A stretch of DNA of 64,000 nt. It comes from Rhynchospora pubera. Its lineage: Eukaryota; Streptophyta; Magnoliopsida; Poales; Cyperaceae. Below the pieces are notes generated by a model, which saw only the letters and a program-made list of their open reading frames with translations, had not been told where the DNA came from and did not search any database. Location: the NCBI GenBank assembly GCA_028095005.1, contig CM051459.1, positions 4,889,190 through 4,953,189 on the forward strand, written 5' to 3'. Below, in pieces: positions 22,745-32,840 of this stretch (its first letter is position 1; each line of letters opens with the position of its first letter). A program made the translations under genes and the position numbers.

Positions 22745-24590
22745 TGAGGCGTACTCGAGATAACCTGCTTCTTCTGGAGATATAAAAAAGCGTTCCTGCA
22801 TGTCTACTACTTGATCATCAACAGATGCTTTACATAAGATAGTTGGGAGCTTCAGCCTTCTTGTCACGGCTCACGCAACCACTCCATCCTCATGTGGTAC
22901 GTGCCTACCGCCATGGCCTTACTTGCCTTGGCTTTGGTTTAGGATGACACACTCTGGACCCGAATTGGTACACCTTTGGTACCGATCCATGTATAGGTTT
23001 TTTTGGTTCATTCTTTGAAACCCTATCGTGTCTGAACTAGTATCACATCCGAACTGATATCACCTCCGGGGGCATGTCTGGTATGTATACGGCCAATTGT
23101 TCTCTTTTCCTCAGATACTAAACTCGATGGTCGCTTGGTGTAGATAAATTTACGAGCTTGTGACTGCCTTCTATTCGTCCTTAGCCTTCTGCTTGGCTCC
23201 TTTCTGCCTAAATTTCTTCACTTTTTTTCAGGTTAGCTTCCTCTTTTCCCTTGTAGGTTTTATCTTCACCATTGCTAGACTCAACGTTTTTTCAACGTTG
23301 TTAGGTTCAACGTTCGGTCATTTTTACTTGGTTCAGTCTGGATTATTTCACCGGGAGCACTTCTTGGTCACTGACTCCTCATATTTTTCTGGGAGTTCTA
23401 CTCGGATCCCAATTATTCGCCTGACTCCGACTCGTCCCATTCCAGCGAACATCACCCCTCTCGCCACATCTGCGCTAGGGATTCTTCTCTACATTCTTGC
23501 GTTGAGATGCCATCAACTCTTTCCTGGGGAATCAGGTCACGTAGTTGGCTATGGAAAAGCAAGGCCGCTTTTCGTTCGCAACATTAGTAGTTACTCACTG
23601 GCTATAGCAGATCGTAAAATAGAGAAGCATTTGCTGCGATAGACATATTGTTCCGGGTGTCGAACTCCTAAATAAAGTGCCGGGGCAAAAAAGACAAACA
23701 AGAACGCAGGACAAATGGCATCAGTTCTTTGCCTGAGGGCAATTTTCCCTTGAGAAAGTTGCACGATTGAAGCGGGAAAGCAGTAAATACCCTAGATCTT
23801 CTTTTTCTAATAGAACCTGGTTGTCCTACAAAGCGCTTTTCTTCAAAAGTGACTGATTCATGTGCAGCTGAAGTCTCTAGCATCCTTTCAACTATACGGA
23901 TTAGTCCTACTAAGAGCGCTTATGTAGCATCTCCGAGAACAACCCATTCTTTAAATGTCTTGCTCTTGCCATTGTGAATGTGCAGTTCCTTCTGATTCAA
24001 TTGCAACAACAGCGTCTTCTATCAAATCCGAAAGCGCCACAGCTTCTTCTGGTCCATCTGCATACTCTTCTATGCTGCTCTCTTATTTTATTCACTTCCC
24101 TTCATCTCCTCCCCCACTTATTGATTAGGGCGAGCTTCGCTACCTTCTCTGCTAAGAGTAAAAGAGGCAAAGTGCTTACTACTAAGGAAAGAGATTCCAT
24201 TCCCTAGGGCAGATCTTCCTCTACCACTACTACGCTGTGACTTGCTCGGCCTCGGATGCGCAAGTCTCAGACCTCATCTCCTGTACTGTCAGAGAACAGG
24301 TCGAAGTCGTCAAGGAACAAGGGCAGTGGTTAACAAAGAATTATAAGATCGACTGAATCGCTTTTAAGCTCGTTCAATCCATAAACACGTGCAATCCCAT
24401 CTCCAACTGATACTACAACGCCCCTTCCCAACTACTTTTTTACCTATACTATGCATGCATTCAAGATAAGGGTATTTTGGAATAGTCCGCCAAGTTGTAT
24501 ACTACTAAGCATTTGATCGAGTTGGGTAGATCAGTAAACACGGCAGGCATGGACGTTGAATAGCACAGGATGGATATTTGTGATAGGTAA
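22745..24590. other. spacer with hairpin repeat; one 160-codon ORF
   Basis: The frame 23160-23642 + (160 codons) starts with hydrophobic segments (residues 1-60) but has no recognised family, and its end runs through hairpin repeat copy 3. It is listed here and not as a gene because nothing supports expression. Confidence 0.3.
23568..23603 (+). repeat. hairpin repeat, copy 3
   Basis: GCTTTTCGTTCGCAACATTA then GTAGTTACTCACTGGC. One change in the left arm (GCAAC for GTAAC). Confidence 0.75.
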
Positions 24591-25103
24591 AAAACAAAGA
24601 AGCATCTCGATGCCAAAACTCCTCTACATGCGCTAGGTATGAAGATCGAAGTAGCTCCTAGTCTAATGGAGGCCCGAGATCTTTATCCTAACCTACTCGT
24701 CTATGGTCTGGTAGACTTTAAGGCCCATTTTTGAGGTGCTACCTTTGATGCCAAGGATTATCGACGATCTGCTCAGACTCATGGTATTGCTGCTGATGCT
24801 AAGTCTATCTATGTAGTGGATGTAAAGAAGCAAGTCGCACAACACTTCTCTAGTCTATCTAATGATGGTGCAGCTTATGGATCTAAGAGCACTATGCGAC
24901 AAAAGTTCGGGCGAATCCGTGACACTAATGAAGTCATGGAGAACCTTAACGTACAAATCTACACCAGCGCTACATTCCTAAAGACATATCCTGATGCTGG
25001 TGATACATACGATCTCTCTGATGGCCCGAGGTTAGGGTTGTATATAGTTAGCCCTATATGGGTCCTCTCGGGTATATCCCTCCCCATACCTATACAGACA
25101 TAG
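24591..25103 (+). pseudogene. unidentified ORF with in-frame TGA, fungal mitochondrial origin likely
   Basis: If TGA at 24732-24734 is read as Trp, the frame is open for about 170 codons from 24591 to 25103. It includes MKIEVAPSLMEARDLYPNLL, HF(W)GATFDAKDYRRSAQTHG and MRQKFGRIRDTNEVMENLN. Under the plant code it is interrupted and only 24816-25103 remains open. TGA-as-Trp, and a fungal tRNA and nad4L/nad5 directly downstream on the same strand, point to the same fungal donor. I do not recognise the family. It is Ala/Asp-rich and soluble. Confidence 0.5.
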
Positions 25104-25404
25104 ACTACCTCGAGTTCGAGTATTCGGGTATTGCTATCCCTACTTATGACAATGTGTTGACTCGGTTTCCTTCCTGTGGGCATTGCTCTGGTAATCCTTG
25201 TACCTAGTCTTGGAATTGCATTTGCTCCATAGCACCCTACAAAGGATTGTATCTAAGGATGCTCTACCCCAATTGCAGGCTAGCCACTATTGGACGGCTC
25301 CGTAGGGGAGCTTGGGTAGCCTTTCTTTAAGGCTAATCGTACCTAACCCTCCCCATATGATATAGATTTGCTTCCTGTGCTATAGAATAGTGATACAACT
25401 TATT

Positions 25405-25475
25405 GGGAACATCGTTCAGTGGTAGGATATATAGTTGTCTCTTAGGTGACGCGAGTTCGATTCTCGCTGTTCTCG
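25405..25475 (+). tRNA. trnD: tRNA-Asp-like (GUC), fungal mitochondrial
   Basis: The 71 nt fold with standard lengths: acceptor GGGAACA/TGTTCTC plus G, D-arm GTTC-AGTGGTA-GGAT, anticodon stem TATAG/TTAGG with loop TTGTCTC (anticodon GTC), a 4-nt variable loop, and T-arm GCGAG-TTCGATT-CTCGC. One mismatch (A-G) in the anticodon stem and wobble pairs suggest decay. It lies between the TGA-containing ORF and nad4L, matching the fungal gene cluster. An alternative loop register would give CUU (Lys), but it leaves no variable loop. Confidence 0.7.
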
Positions 25476-25734
25476 AAATCTCTTACTCCGTTATCCTGAA
25501 AAGGGCTAAGTAATATAGCTCACATGGGCTACATGAGTACTATATCTCTTTACTATATTCTCTCGTAGTAAACTTATTTATTACCAATGCATAGTGTAAA
25601 TCATTATGTATAATTCCTATTGAACTCCATAAAGGGGGGGTAAGCATTTATGTTACCACTACACATATGGTCTATCCATTAAGCCTTATCTAAGGCGCAG
25701 AAGACACAAGTCTACATATCAAACATTAACATGA

Positions 25735-25987
25735 ATGAAACTATCTATCGCACTCTTTCTTCTCGGTATCCTCGGATTCGTCCTCAACCGAAAGTAGAGA
25801 GATCATCCTCATGCTGATCTCAATTCAAATCATGCTGCTAGCTGTGACAGTACTAGTTATGTTAAGCTCATTCTCATTCGATGATATCGTAGGACAAACA
25901 TATAGTATCTACATCATCGCTATTGCAGGTGCAGAATAAGCTATAGGTATCGGTCTTCTTGTAGCATATTACCGTCTACAAGGATAA
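25735..25987 (+). pseudogene. nad4L: fungal-type nad4L, decayed
   Basis: The frame reads MKLSIALFLLGILGFVLNRK, then after a one-base shift at 25795 IILMLISIQIMLLAVTVLVM, LSSFSFDDIVGQTYSIYIIA and, past an in-frame TAA at 25935-25937, AIGIGLLVAYYRL. This is full-length NADH dehydrogenase subunit 4L (about 84 residues, three membrane helices) of complex I in fungal form. The stop replaces the usual Ser, and with the frameshift shows a pseudogene. nad5 follows immediately, as is usual in fungal mitochondrial genomes. Plant nad4L is clearly different. Confidence 0.9.
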
Positions 25988-26003
25988 ATTTCACTAAGCT
26001 AAC

Positions 26004-26413
26004 ATGTATCGTCCTTCGGGCCCTAGGGTCTATTCTGACTCTCCCTATGCTAGGTGCAATGGGTGCAGGACTCCTTGGACGTAAGGTAAGTTTAACTGGT
26101 GCACATATTATTACTTGTGTAGCTATGTGTACAGCAGCTCTCCTATCTTACGGAGCATTCTATGAAGTGGGTCTATCAGGATCACCTGTATCAATTCGAC
26201 TTGGTAGCTTAATCGATTCAGAATGGCACAGTTGACTGAGGATTCCTATTCGAGAGCCTAACCGTATCTATGCTCATCGAAGACCTCGCTGTAGTAACTG
26301 TATAAGCACTAGTACACATCTTCTCTTTAAGCTATATGGCAGGAGATACACACAACCAACGATTCTTCTCATACCTCTCTATGTTAACATTCTTTATGCT
26401 TGTGCTCGTGCCA
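26004..26413 (+). pseudogene. nad5: fungal-type nad5, 5' part, decayed
   Basis: After nad4L the translation reads MLGAMGAGLLGRKVSLTGAH, AFYEVGLSGSPVSIRLGSLI, DSEWHS(W), then after a shift GFLFESLTVSMLIEDL and LSYMAGDTHNQRFFSYLSML. These are the first roughly 140 residues of NADH dehydrogenase subunit 5, including the conserved GAH and SYM.GD.H.QRFFSYL blocks. Defects are a TGA at 26233 (Trp in fungal code), a frameshift beside it and a TAA in VTV.ALVHIFS. Homology stops near 26413. The start at 26004 is the nearest ATG after nad4L, but the first few codons are out of frame. Confidence 0.9.
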
Positions 26414-26712
26414 ATACGGTCGGTAGATATCCACAAATCTCAGACCTCACTGAAATGATGCATGCACCGAAATTTAAGCTCTTTTTTCTATACCAATAAG
26501 GTATAATACTTATATTTACCAGCCAAATTCATTATTCTTTAAGTACTTGTGTAGGCCAGAGGTGAACATACAACCATGAGAAGTGGAGTTTCAAAGCATT
26601 GAGAAGGGCTCAGATGCGATTAAGTGGAAAGACAGGGCAGGGTGGATTTTCTTTATTTTCACTAGTGCACTTCTATGAGTTGTATATTCACGATAGCCAG
26701 GAATAGGACTTT

Positions 26713-26751
26713 GAGAAGCAAGGTTTGGAAAGAGAAATTCTCTCGATCAAC
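26713..26751 (+). repeat. 39-bp dispersed repeat, copy 2
   Basis: Partner of 16881-16919 with two differences. Confidence 0.8.
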
Positions 26752-27906
26752 GCAAGGCCGGAGGCTAACGAAAAATCGGCGAGTGATTCAAAAGAGTACG
26801 TTGGATCGGAATTCCTAGGTTGAGTTGGACAGACTTTTTCTTAATTTTTCGTGATGTTTCTTCAGAAAATGCAAAGAAGAGAGAGTTTGTTTAATAGGCT
26901 TAGCTAGCGTTTCGCTTCTTTGTCAAATGCTTTTTTTACTTATCAAAAATATGCTCAATAGAATTGACCAGCGTTAGTAGAAGCTGAAGTTGCCGCAGTA
27001 GCAGAAGCGGATGCAGAAGCAAGTCAAAAGTCAGCATGAGCAGGATAGCCAGTATAAGCATTACCTGGAATAGTAGCTTCTCAAACTGGGTTTTATACTG
27101 GAAAAGTTGGATTCCTATTTACTTGGCTTAGGTCAACAAAAAAGTAGTTAACTAGGTAGCTAAGTTCAGTCACAGCTCGGAATATTAGTGTAGTTGGATC
27201 AGCTAGGGAAGCATAAACAGGTAACGCTTCAAAGGCTTGTGGTGGGCTACTAGTAAAAGTACTGAAAATGGTGAATGAAAGGACACAAAAAGACTGAAAC
27301 CAAAGAAACCTTAAAGAGAAAGCGTATTTCACCTTGATGCTCTATCTCATCTACCCGTAATAAGGGGTCCATCTGCTGATGCTGGACGAACTTCTAAGAA
27401 AATTTACCCGTATCTTCCCGCGTCGTAAAGAAAGCAGCTTTGGCTCAATTAAAAAGAGGATATGATGCTGCGTTCGGGTTCGAGCATTAGCAATTTGCTT
27501 TTGCAGCGGATTCAATCTCTTTATCTGGCAGTTTGTTAACATGCGAAGGCGTGGGGCCCCACCCAAAAAGCAGAAGTAGTCGCTAGACTTTGAGCGCATC
27601 TCGAAGACCAAAAGCCGACCGAAGCTTCATCCGGTATTGAGGATTTTAGCATGTAGATAGGTGAGCCCGGCGACTCTGTGCCTTGTTCTCTAATCCAGAG
27701 TATATTAAGCTGCAACCCCTTTCAATCTGACCGCTTCTCTTGCCGATGCTGAATCTACCTGCAAGGTAAGGTTTGTAAAGAACAGGAGTATTATGCCATG
27801 AGAGAAAGGGCTAGGATAGCCAATTTTTTGGAAAAAAACCCCGACTACTTTACTTAATGATAACTCCGAGTAGTGATGCCTAGTCCTCTGGCTTCCTAAA
27901 GAGGAC

Positions 27907-27918
27907 CGCTACGCGCCT
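27907..27918 (-). repeat. 12-bp dispersed repeat AGGCGCGNAGCG
   Basis: CGCTACGCGCCT on the plus strand. Confidence 0.6.
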
Positions 27919-28852
27919 TGTGTCGTGAGCTGGAATAAACTAGTCAACGTAAACTGCAACTGTACAGGTTGAAACGAGAGAACATGAAAAAGATGCTAAA
28001 TGCAATGCGATATACTTTAAGAATTTATCTCGTTTTGCTGGGATTCTTTTAATAAGACTTATATTAAGTAATACTTATATTGTAAGTTTAAGCCATTGAT
28101 GAGAGATAATGTGCTGTACGAGTTGACGGTACATTCTAGTCAAAATAGGCGAATGGTGTTTCGTGATTCCCAAAAGCTTTTTCCATAAAACCTGGCCCGC
28201 TTGGGCCAAAGTATATGCCCCGGCCGGAGCTCGGCCATAAAGGGGGAAGTCGATCACACAACTGTAAATCTTGGGAATTGAAATGAAAGAAATAGAGAAT
28301 TCATAGAATATCAGATTCCAGATATCTATCTGCTTGGTGGTATAATGTTTAAAGCGCTGGAAATTGGCTTTCGAGAATATAATATCGACGCGCTCACTAA
28401 GAGGACCATATCAGCTCTAGCAATGCATATATTTCTTATAGGTATTCTACTGATAAAGAGGCCCCCATTCACATACCAAATCGAAACGTTGATTCATTTT
28501 TTCGCCTTTCTCTGGTGGGCATGTCTCGAAGCGCTAGCCGCGCAGAAAGGGCTCAAGTAAGAGTTGGTTGGCGCATAGCCTTAGATTAGTGATTTTTAAT
28601 TAATACCCACGGCTGGTCAGCGCGTTTAGCACTAGTCTGTCTTCATGAACCGGTTGCGTGATTGCCCTCTCATGGTATAGGAGTTTGAAGCTCTGAAAGA
28701 ACTCAGTTTGCCCAGTTATGCAGCCCCCACCCAATAGGGAAGGCCCGCGTAAAGGAGCTAGGCTGCCAGGGTAATACATAAAAGAGTGAATGAGGATAGG
28801 GGCGGTGGGATGCCTACCCTAGTGTTGCTTTAGTTCCTTTCCTTCCGGTACG

Positions 28853-28993
28853 CTTGGTCTTCAGGAAAGCAGAGATAAGAGACTCCTTGGTCTGTCCCAG
28901 CTGGGCCCTAAAGAAGGCGAGGAGTAGCTCGTTCTCTATCCTATCGAAGCACTGAACGATGTCCAATTTAGTTGTCCGAAACAAAGCTGGCCG
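28853..28993 (-). pseudogene. mitochondrial reverse transcriptase fragment (RT domains 2-3)
   Basis: The minus strand reads TTKLDIVQCFDRIENELLLA then LGQTKESLISAFLKTK: the D-I-x-x-C-F-D-x-I block with the first catalytic Asp of retron/group II-type reverse transcriptases, followed by the usual helix. Here the catalytic D and CFD are kept, unlike the homologous piece at 823-1086. It is fused in one open frame (29347-28814) to a Copia RNase H relic upstream. Homology ends before the GxPQG motif. Confidence 0.6.
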
Positions 28994-29017
28994 AGGAGAG
29001 CAGAGCGGAAGTAAATA

Positions 29018-29239
29018 AGCGAATGGATAATGTTCGGTCGGAAACGCACACACAGTTGCTTGCTTATTAGTCACCCGAAAAAAAAAAAAATGGAAGTAAA
29101 TATCAAGGTGTTGAGTGCGGGCGCAAAAGAGAGGATTAGCGGCAAGGTATGTTGCTCCGAGATTATCGCAGCACCAGAGAATGGGTGGAGTGAGAAGAGG
29201 AAGGTGTAGCTCACGCAATAGAGATTGGATCCACAGAAG
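29018..29239 (-). pseudogene. Ty1/copia RNase H C-terminal fragment
   Basis: LLRELHLPLLTPPILWCCDN, LGATYLAANPLFCARTQHLD and IYFHF form the end of Copia RNase H (catalytic D in CDN, then the 'ARTKHIDI.YHFVRE' block, here ending in a poly-A-run frameshift at about 29080-29092). It is a dead fragment of nuclear origin, a different lineage from the intact element at 39171. It lies back to back with the Gypsy piece starting at about 29225 on the other strand. Confidence 0.8.
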
Positions 29240-30165
29240 TCCAGTACAGAGGAAGATGCTAGTATGCCCATTCGGGCACAAGTTTGCTCTTCTAGCGAAA
29301 ATGAAAACCAAAATGCCTTGTCCATCGAGATGATGCCGCTGGAACATTGCAAAGACCTAACACCAAGGGAACTAGAACGGGTTTGTAAGCTTGAAACCTT
29401 CACAGTCCCACCGAAAACCGAAGAAACCGAAGAAAGGGGAGTGGTCGTGCATCCCACCATTAAGTTCATAAAAATGGGAGAGGTCGACCCTTAAAATTAC
29501 AAACCTTGTCCAGAAGACTGGGCACAATGGCTCGTTGAAGAAACGAAGGAATCAGGAGTTCCTCCACAAGTCCAACATGCCCCAAACACTAAACTTTTGG
29601 AGTTGTTCCACCGGGCACACTGCTTGGAACCGATTCCAGAAAAGAGAGCCAAAATGTTCCGAGATATGTGGAAAGGCTACTCAAATGAAATCCAAAAGCT
29701 CAATGGCAAAACAGCCAACACAAGAGGATTGGGATTTACCCTGGACTGTGAGACATCACAATCCCATGTCTCACCGATCGTTAAACGACATTCATGTCAT
29801 CATGTCACCATAGAGGAAATATATTACAATGAGGAGGAAATCCAGGAGGCTTAAACTAGTCCTTTGGAAAGTGAGCAATTCATCCTCGCAGCCAAAAATG
29901 CTCCAAAAGAATTGGAAGAGGGTGGCCAAAATACCATCGATGAGTTTCCAGAGTTAATTTGGGGAACTCAGGAGTACCCAAGGCCGACTTTCATCAGTGC
30001 ATCAGTCCCACCTGAAATGCAAGAGAAGCTGGTGGAATTGTTGAAGAAGTACAGAGATTGCTTTGCTTGGAGCTATAGTGAAATGCCCGGGCTGGATCCA
30101 GCAGTCGCTGTCCACAAATTGAAAAATAGAAAAAGAAATGAAGCCTGTCAAGCAAGGTCCTCGCT
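29225..30165 (+). pseudogene. Ty3/Gypsy polyprotein fragment upstream of RT, decayed
   Basis: Frames at 29225, 29597 and 29864 join into one polyprotein region. It ends with the motif CFAWSYSEMPGLDPAVAVHK followed, after a shift, by IEKEMKPVKQGPRFL. That is the segment just before the reverse transcriptase of plant Ty3/Gypsy elements (the usual form is FAWS..EMPGLDP.VAVH.L). Upstream are FISASVPPEMQEKLVELLKK and acidic linker sequence. Stops at 29492-29494 and 29852-29854 and frame changes make it dead. The right-hand end is abrupt, at hairpin repeat copy 4 (30161-30199). Confidence 0.82.
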
Positions 30166-30199
30166 TTCTCGCTCTACACGTTAGTAGTTACTCGTTCGG
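30161..30199 (+). repeat. hairpin repeat, copy 4, at Gypsy border
   Basis: TCGCTCTACACGTTAGTAG then TTACTCGTTCGG. The left arm is diverged. It replaces the Gypsy reverse transcriptase exactly where homology ends. Confidence 0.65.
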
Positions 30200-30602
30200 T
30201 TAAGAAGGAGTTTGATTCCAGTTTGCGGCGAGGATACCGTTTCTCTACACTACCCTTCTTTTGTTCTAGCAGCTTTTTTAGCTTCAGCCGAAGTATGAAC
30301 TTATTTTGATGCTTGCTCGCTACCGCCAACCAAACTTTCTATTACTTCGCCGGTCATAGACCTCGTGGTGAAATCTTCTAACTCACATGATCAATAAATT
30401 AAGATGCTCTCACTACTGTGGATTCCCCGGCAGCATTTCATAGTTTATTTCATTAGTGAAAAGTGATGTTCAGGTCGACCACTTAGTAATTAGGCTACAA
30501 AATCTTTTAGTAATTCGGGTAGATAAGTAAGCTCATTATTTTCTCTTGCCCTTACTCGAAATTCATAGGGCTCGCCCTCTTACTTAATATTACGTGTTTC
30601 AG

Positions 30603-31043
30603 TCAAGACTTAAGACCTCGAGGATCCAATGGGATCTTAGAATCAGCAAGCAAAGCATACCTTGCATTTGGCTTTGCAATACCACTTATCGAACGACTAA
30701 CCATACCTTTGGTAGATACAACTTCTTTGACTGACTGGTAGGTACCACTTCTTTGAAAAGCGAGGAGGGAAGCGTAGATACCGTTATTCAAGGTCGGGGC
30801 ACAAGCGGCGAGGGCGGCTGCTTGGAAAGCCTGGGAACCATCGAAGTCACGAATTATCTGGCTTTCCCTAGAGGAAGATTCACTTTTCAGAGCGTCTATC
30901 TCGGCATTCCGATCCGCTAAAGCCTTCTTCACGACGGGCAAGTCCTGCTCTAGGGTAATCACCCTCTCCTGCTCCTTCTGCAAAGCAAGATGGCTAACAG
31001 TTAGATTCTGCTGAGCCTCGGTTAGCTTCTTCTGCGAATCCAT
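30603..31043 (-). CDS. coiled-coil protein fragment, probably retroelement/nuclear-derived
   Basis: A 146-codon open frame. Residues 1-60 are a heptad-rich coiled coil (QKKLTEAQQNLTVSHLALQK then DRNAEIDALKSESSSRESQ), followed by IIRDFDGSQAFQAAALAACA and a short basic end. This arrangement recalls the coiled-coil and 'DF..S..F' tail of plant Gypsy gag-like or transposon-associated proteins common in plant nuclear genomes. I cannot name it. It is intact as an ORF but has no supporting neighbour. Confidence 0.4.
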   Translation of the reverse strand: MDSQKKLTEAQQNLTVSHLALQKEQERVITLEQDLPVVKKALADRNAEIDALKSESSSRESQIIRDFDGSQAFQAAALAACAPTLNNGIYASLLAFQRSGTYQSVKEVVSTKGMVSRSISGIAKPNARYALLADSKIPLDPRGLKS

Positions 31044-32770
31044 TTTCGTTTCTCTTTATGGTTCTCAGCCATCCCGTCCCGCGTGAATTCTATGCCATAG
31101 AGCCAGCAGCAAGCGGGAAAGTTTTTCAAATGTTTGGTCTTCAAAAGCAGTTTGATTTCCCCTTTCCAGCTTAGTCCTTTCGCAAGAGTATCCGCTAGTG
31201 GAACCACATCCAGTAAACGACCTCTGGTAAGTCAAAAGGTAAGTCAAATAGGTATGCCTGGGGAAGCATAGATCACGGTATATGCGTAATAGGAGGAGTA
31301 TTTCAAAGAAGAGCTTGACGGGATGTCTAGCCAAGTCAAGAATAGGTTGATTAGGACTAGCTTAGCACTAGCTTTCTTTATGATCTGTTTTTAAGCTCCA
31401 GACCGCAAGTGGGACTTCAAAAATAAACTGTTCCCTTACCGAGGCCCCGATGCCTTCCGAACTATCCCTACTCTTTTATTTCAGTGCCTCCCCCTCTTTG
31501 TTTACCAATCCAATCTATACTATATATTTGGACTACGAGGTCAGGTTTTCCAGCCATGGAATAAAGTGCGATTTCCGATCGAATCGTAAAATCGGGTCTT
31601 GAATTGATCACTGCTTGCTTTCACCGCGTTAGGAAAAAGAGGAGATTCTTTTTTTTTTATTCTAATTGTAGTTGGGATTTGGGAGGAGAATTGAATCGGA
31701 GAACATGGCGTGGACTGGCAGCAGCCCCGCAGCTGAGGCTACTGGGTGGGTTTTTTCATATCATTCTTTAACCATTATTCCGTGTCGTGATCCGCATGGG
31801 AGCCCAGAACCATTAGGCCATCAGTCTGTTATTGCTTATATTCACACCACACGGGCTAATTAAATTGATGAAATGGATTTATTCTATTCTGAAGAATAGA
31901 GTACAATCAATTAGTGGACGCCCACACTACATACGATATTAATTCTTTTGGATTGGTTTTCCTGGCCTGCCTTTTCATCATTTTGTCAAACAGATTCTTA
32001 TTTGTTTTTGCACCTCCATTAGAGAGAAGGGATTTTGAACTGATTTGATCTTTTCTAACTAAGTCTAGAAGTCACAGACGAAGGCTACGGAAATGCAGAT
32101 AAGACCTCGACAAGCGAGATATCCTTTAATGTCATAATTCAGCCAGGCTATACTATAAGCGGATAGCTGCTCTTAATACTTCTATCTTACGTAAGAAACT
32201 ACAAAGCAAGTAACAAATCTTATAACTAGCTGTGATTCTGCTAACTAGGAAGCAAAAGCGGATACTAATACCACTTACTAATAGTAATTAAACGATAAAG
32301 CAATTCACTGCCTCAAGGTATGATATAACGAATGAAACTCTCATCAAGGATTGACTATAAAAAAGAGTTTCTTCTTGCCTAAAAGCTTCTGCTATCGCAT
32401 TCTGGTACCAGTGGATAGAATGGGTTATTTATACTCATTGAGAGGAATGATAAAGTGAGCTCGGTAGCATTCTTTCTTATTAGGTTTCATAAGAAAAGAG
32501 GTTATTTAGAGTGGGCAAGTTTCTTTTACTAGCCCGGGCTGGATATATTCATCTGCTCTTGGTGCTTATCCTGTAATGTAGTAATCTCCTTGTTTCCACA
32601 TCTCCTTTGCCTATAAGTTCAACGAAAAAGTTCGTCAAGTCACGTTGTCCAAACCTCAGTCTTTCAGCGCCAGTGTCAAAACGGATACTATTGTGTTAAA
32701 GAAAACAGATCATAGTTCGAAGTAAACTATTATTCAACCTTTGTATTTAACCTTGGTCATGTGCGTACAA

Positions 32771-32803
32771 ACAGCGCTTCTAGTGCAATGACTCCTGTCG
32801 ATG
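32771..32803 (+). repeat. imperfect local repeat, partner at 33730-33775
   Basis: CTAGTGCAATGACTCCT followed by TGTCGATGC recurs at 33730-33775 with small internal duplications (TTCT, TCGA). It suggests repair-slippage growth of the region. Confidence 0.7.
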
Positions 32804-32810
32804 CTTACGA

Positions 32811-32840
32811 GGCAAAGCAGCACAACCTCTATTGAAGGGT
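32811..32840 (+). repeat. imperfect local repeat, partner at 32961-32996
   Basis: GGCAAAGCAGCACAACC then ATTGAAGGG recurs 150 bp on as GGCAAAACAGCACAACACC then ATTGAAGGG. Confidence 0.7.

Larger units (their letters stand above)
26415..28850. other. spacer, no gene recognised
   Basis: Contains the second copy of the 39-bp repeat (26713-26751) and a 12-bp repeat at 27907-27918. Frames such as 28345-28560 + (71 codons, one hydrophobic segment) have no family signature. Confidence 0.4.

Noticed and set aside
22388..22867. 159-codon minus-strand ORF
   Set aside because: Opposite the better-supported plus-strand plasmid-like frame; no motif recognised.
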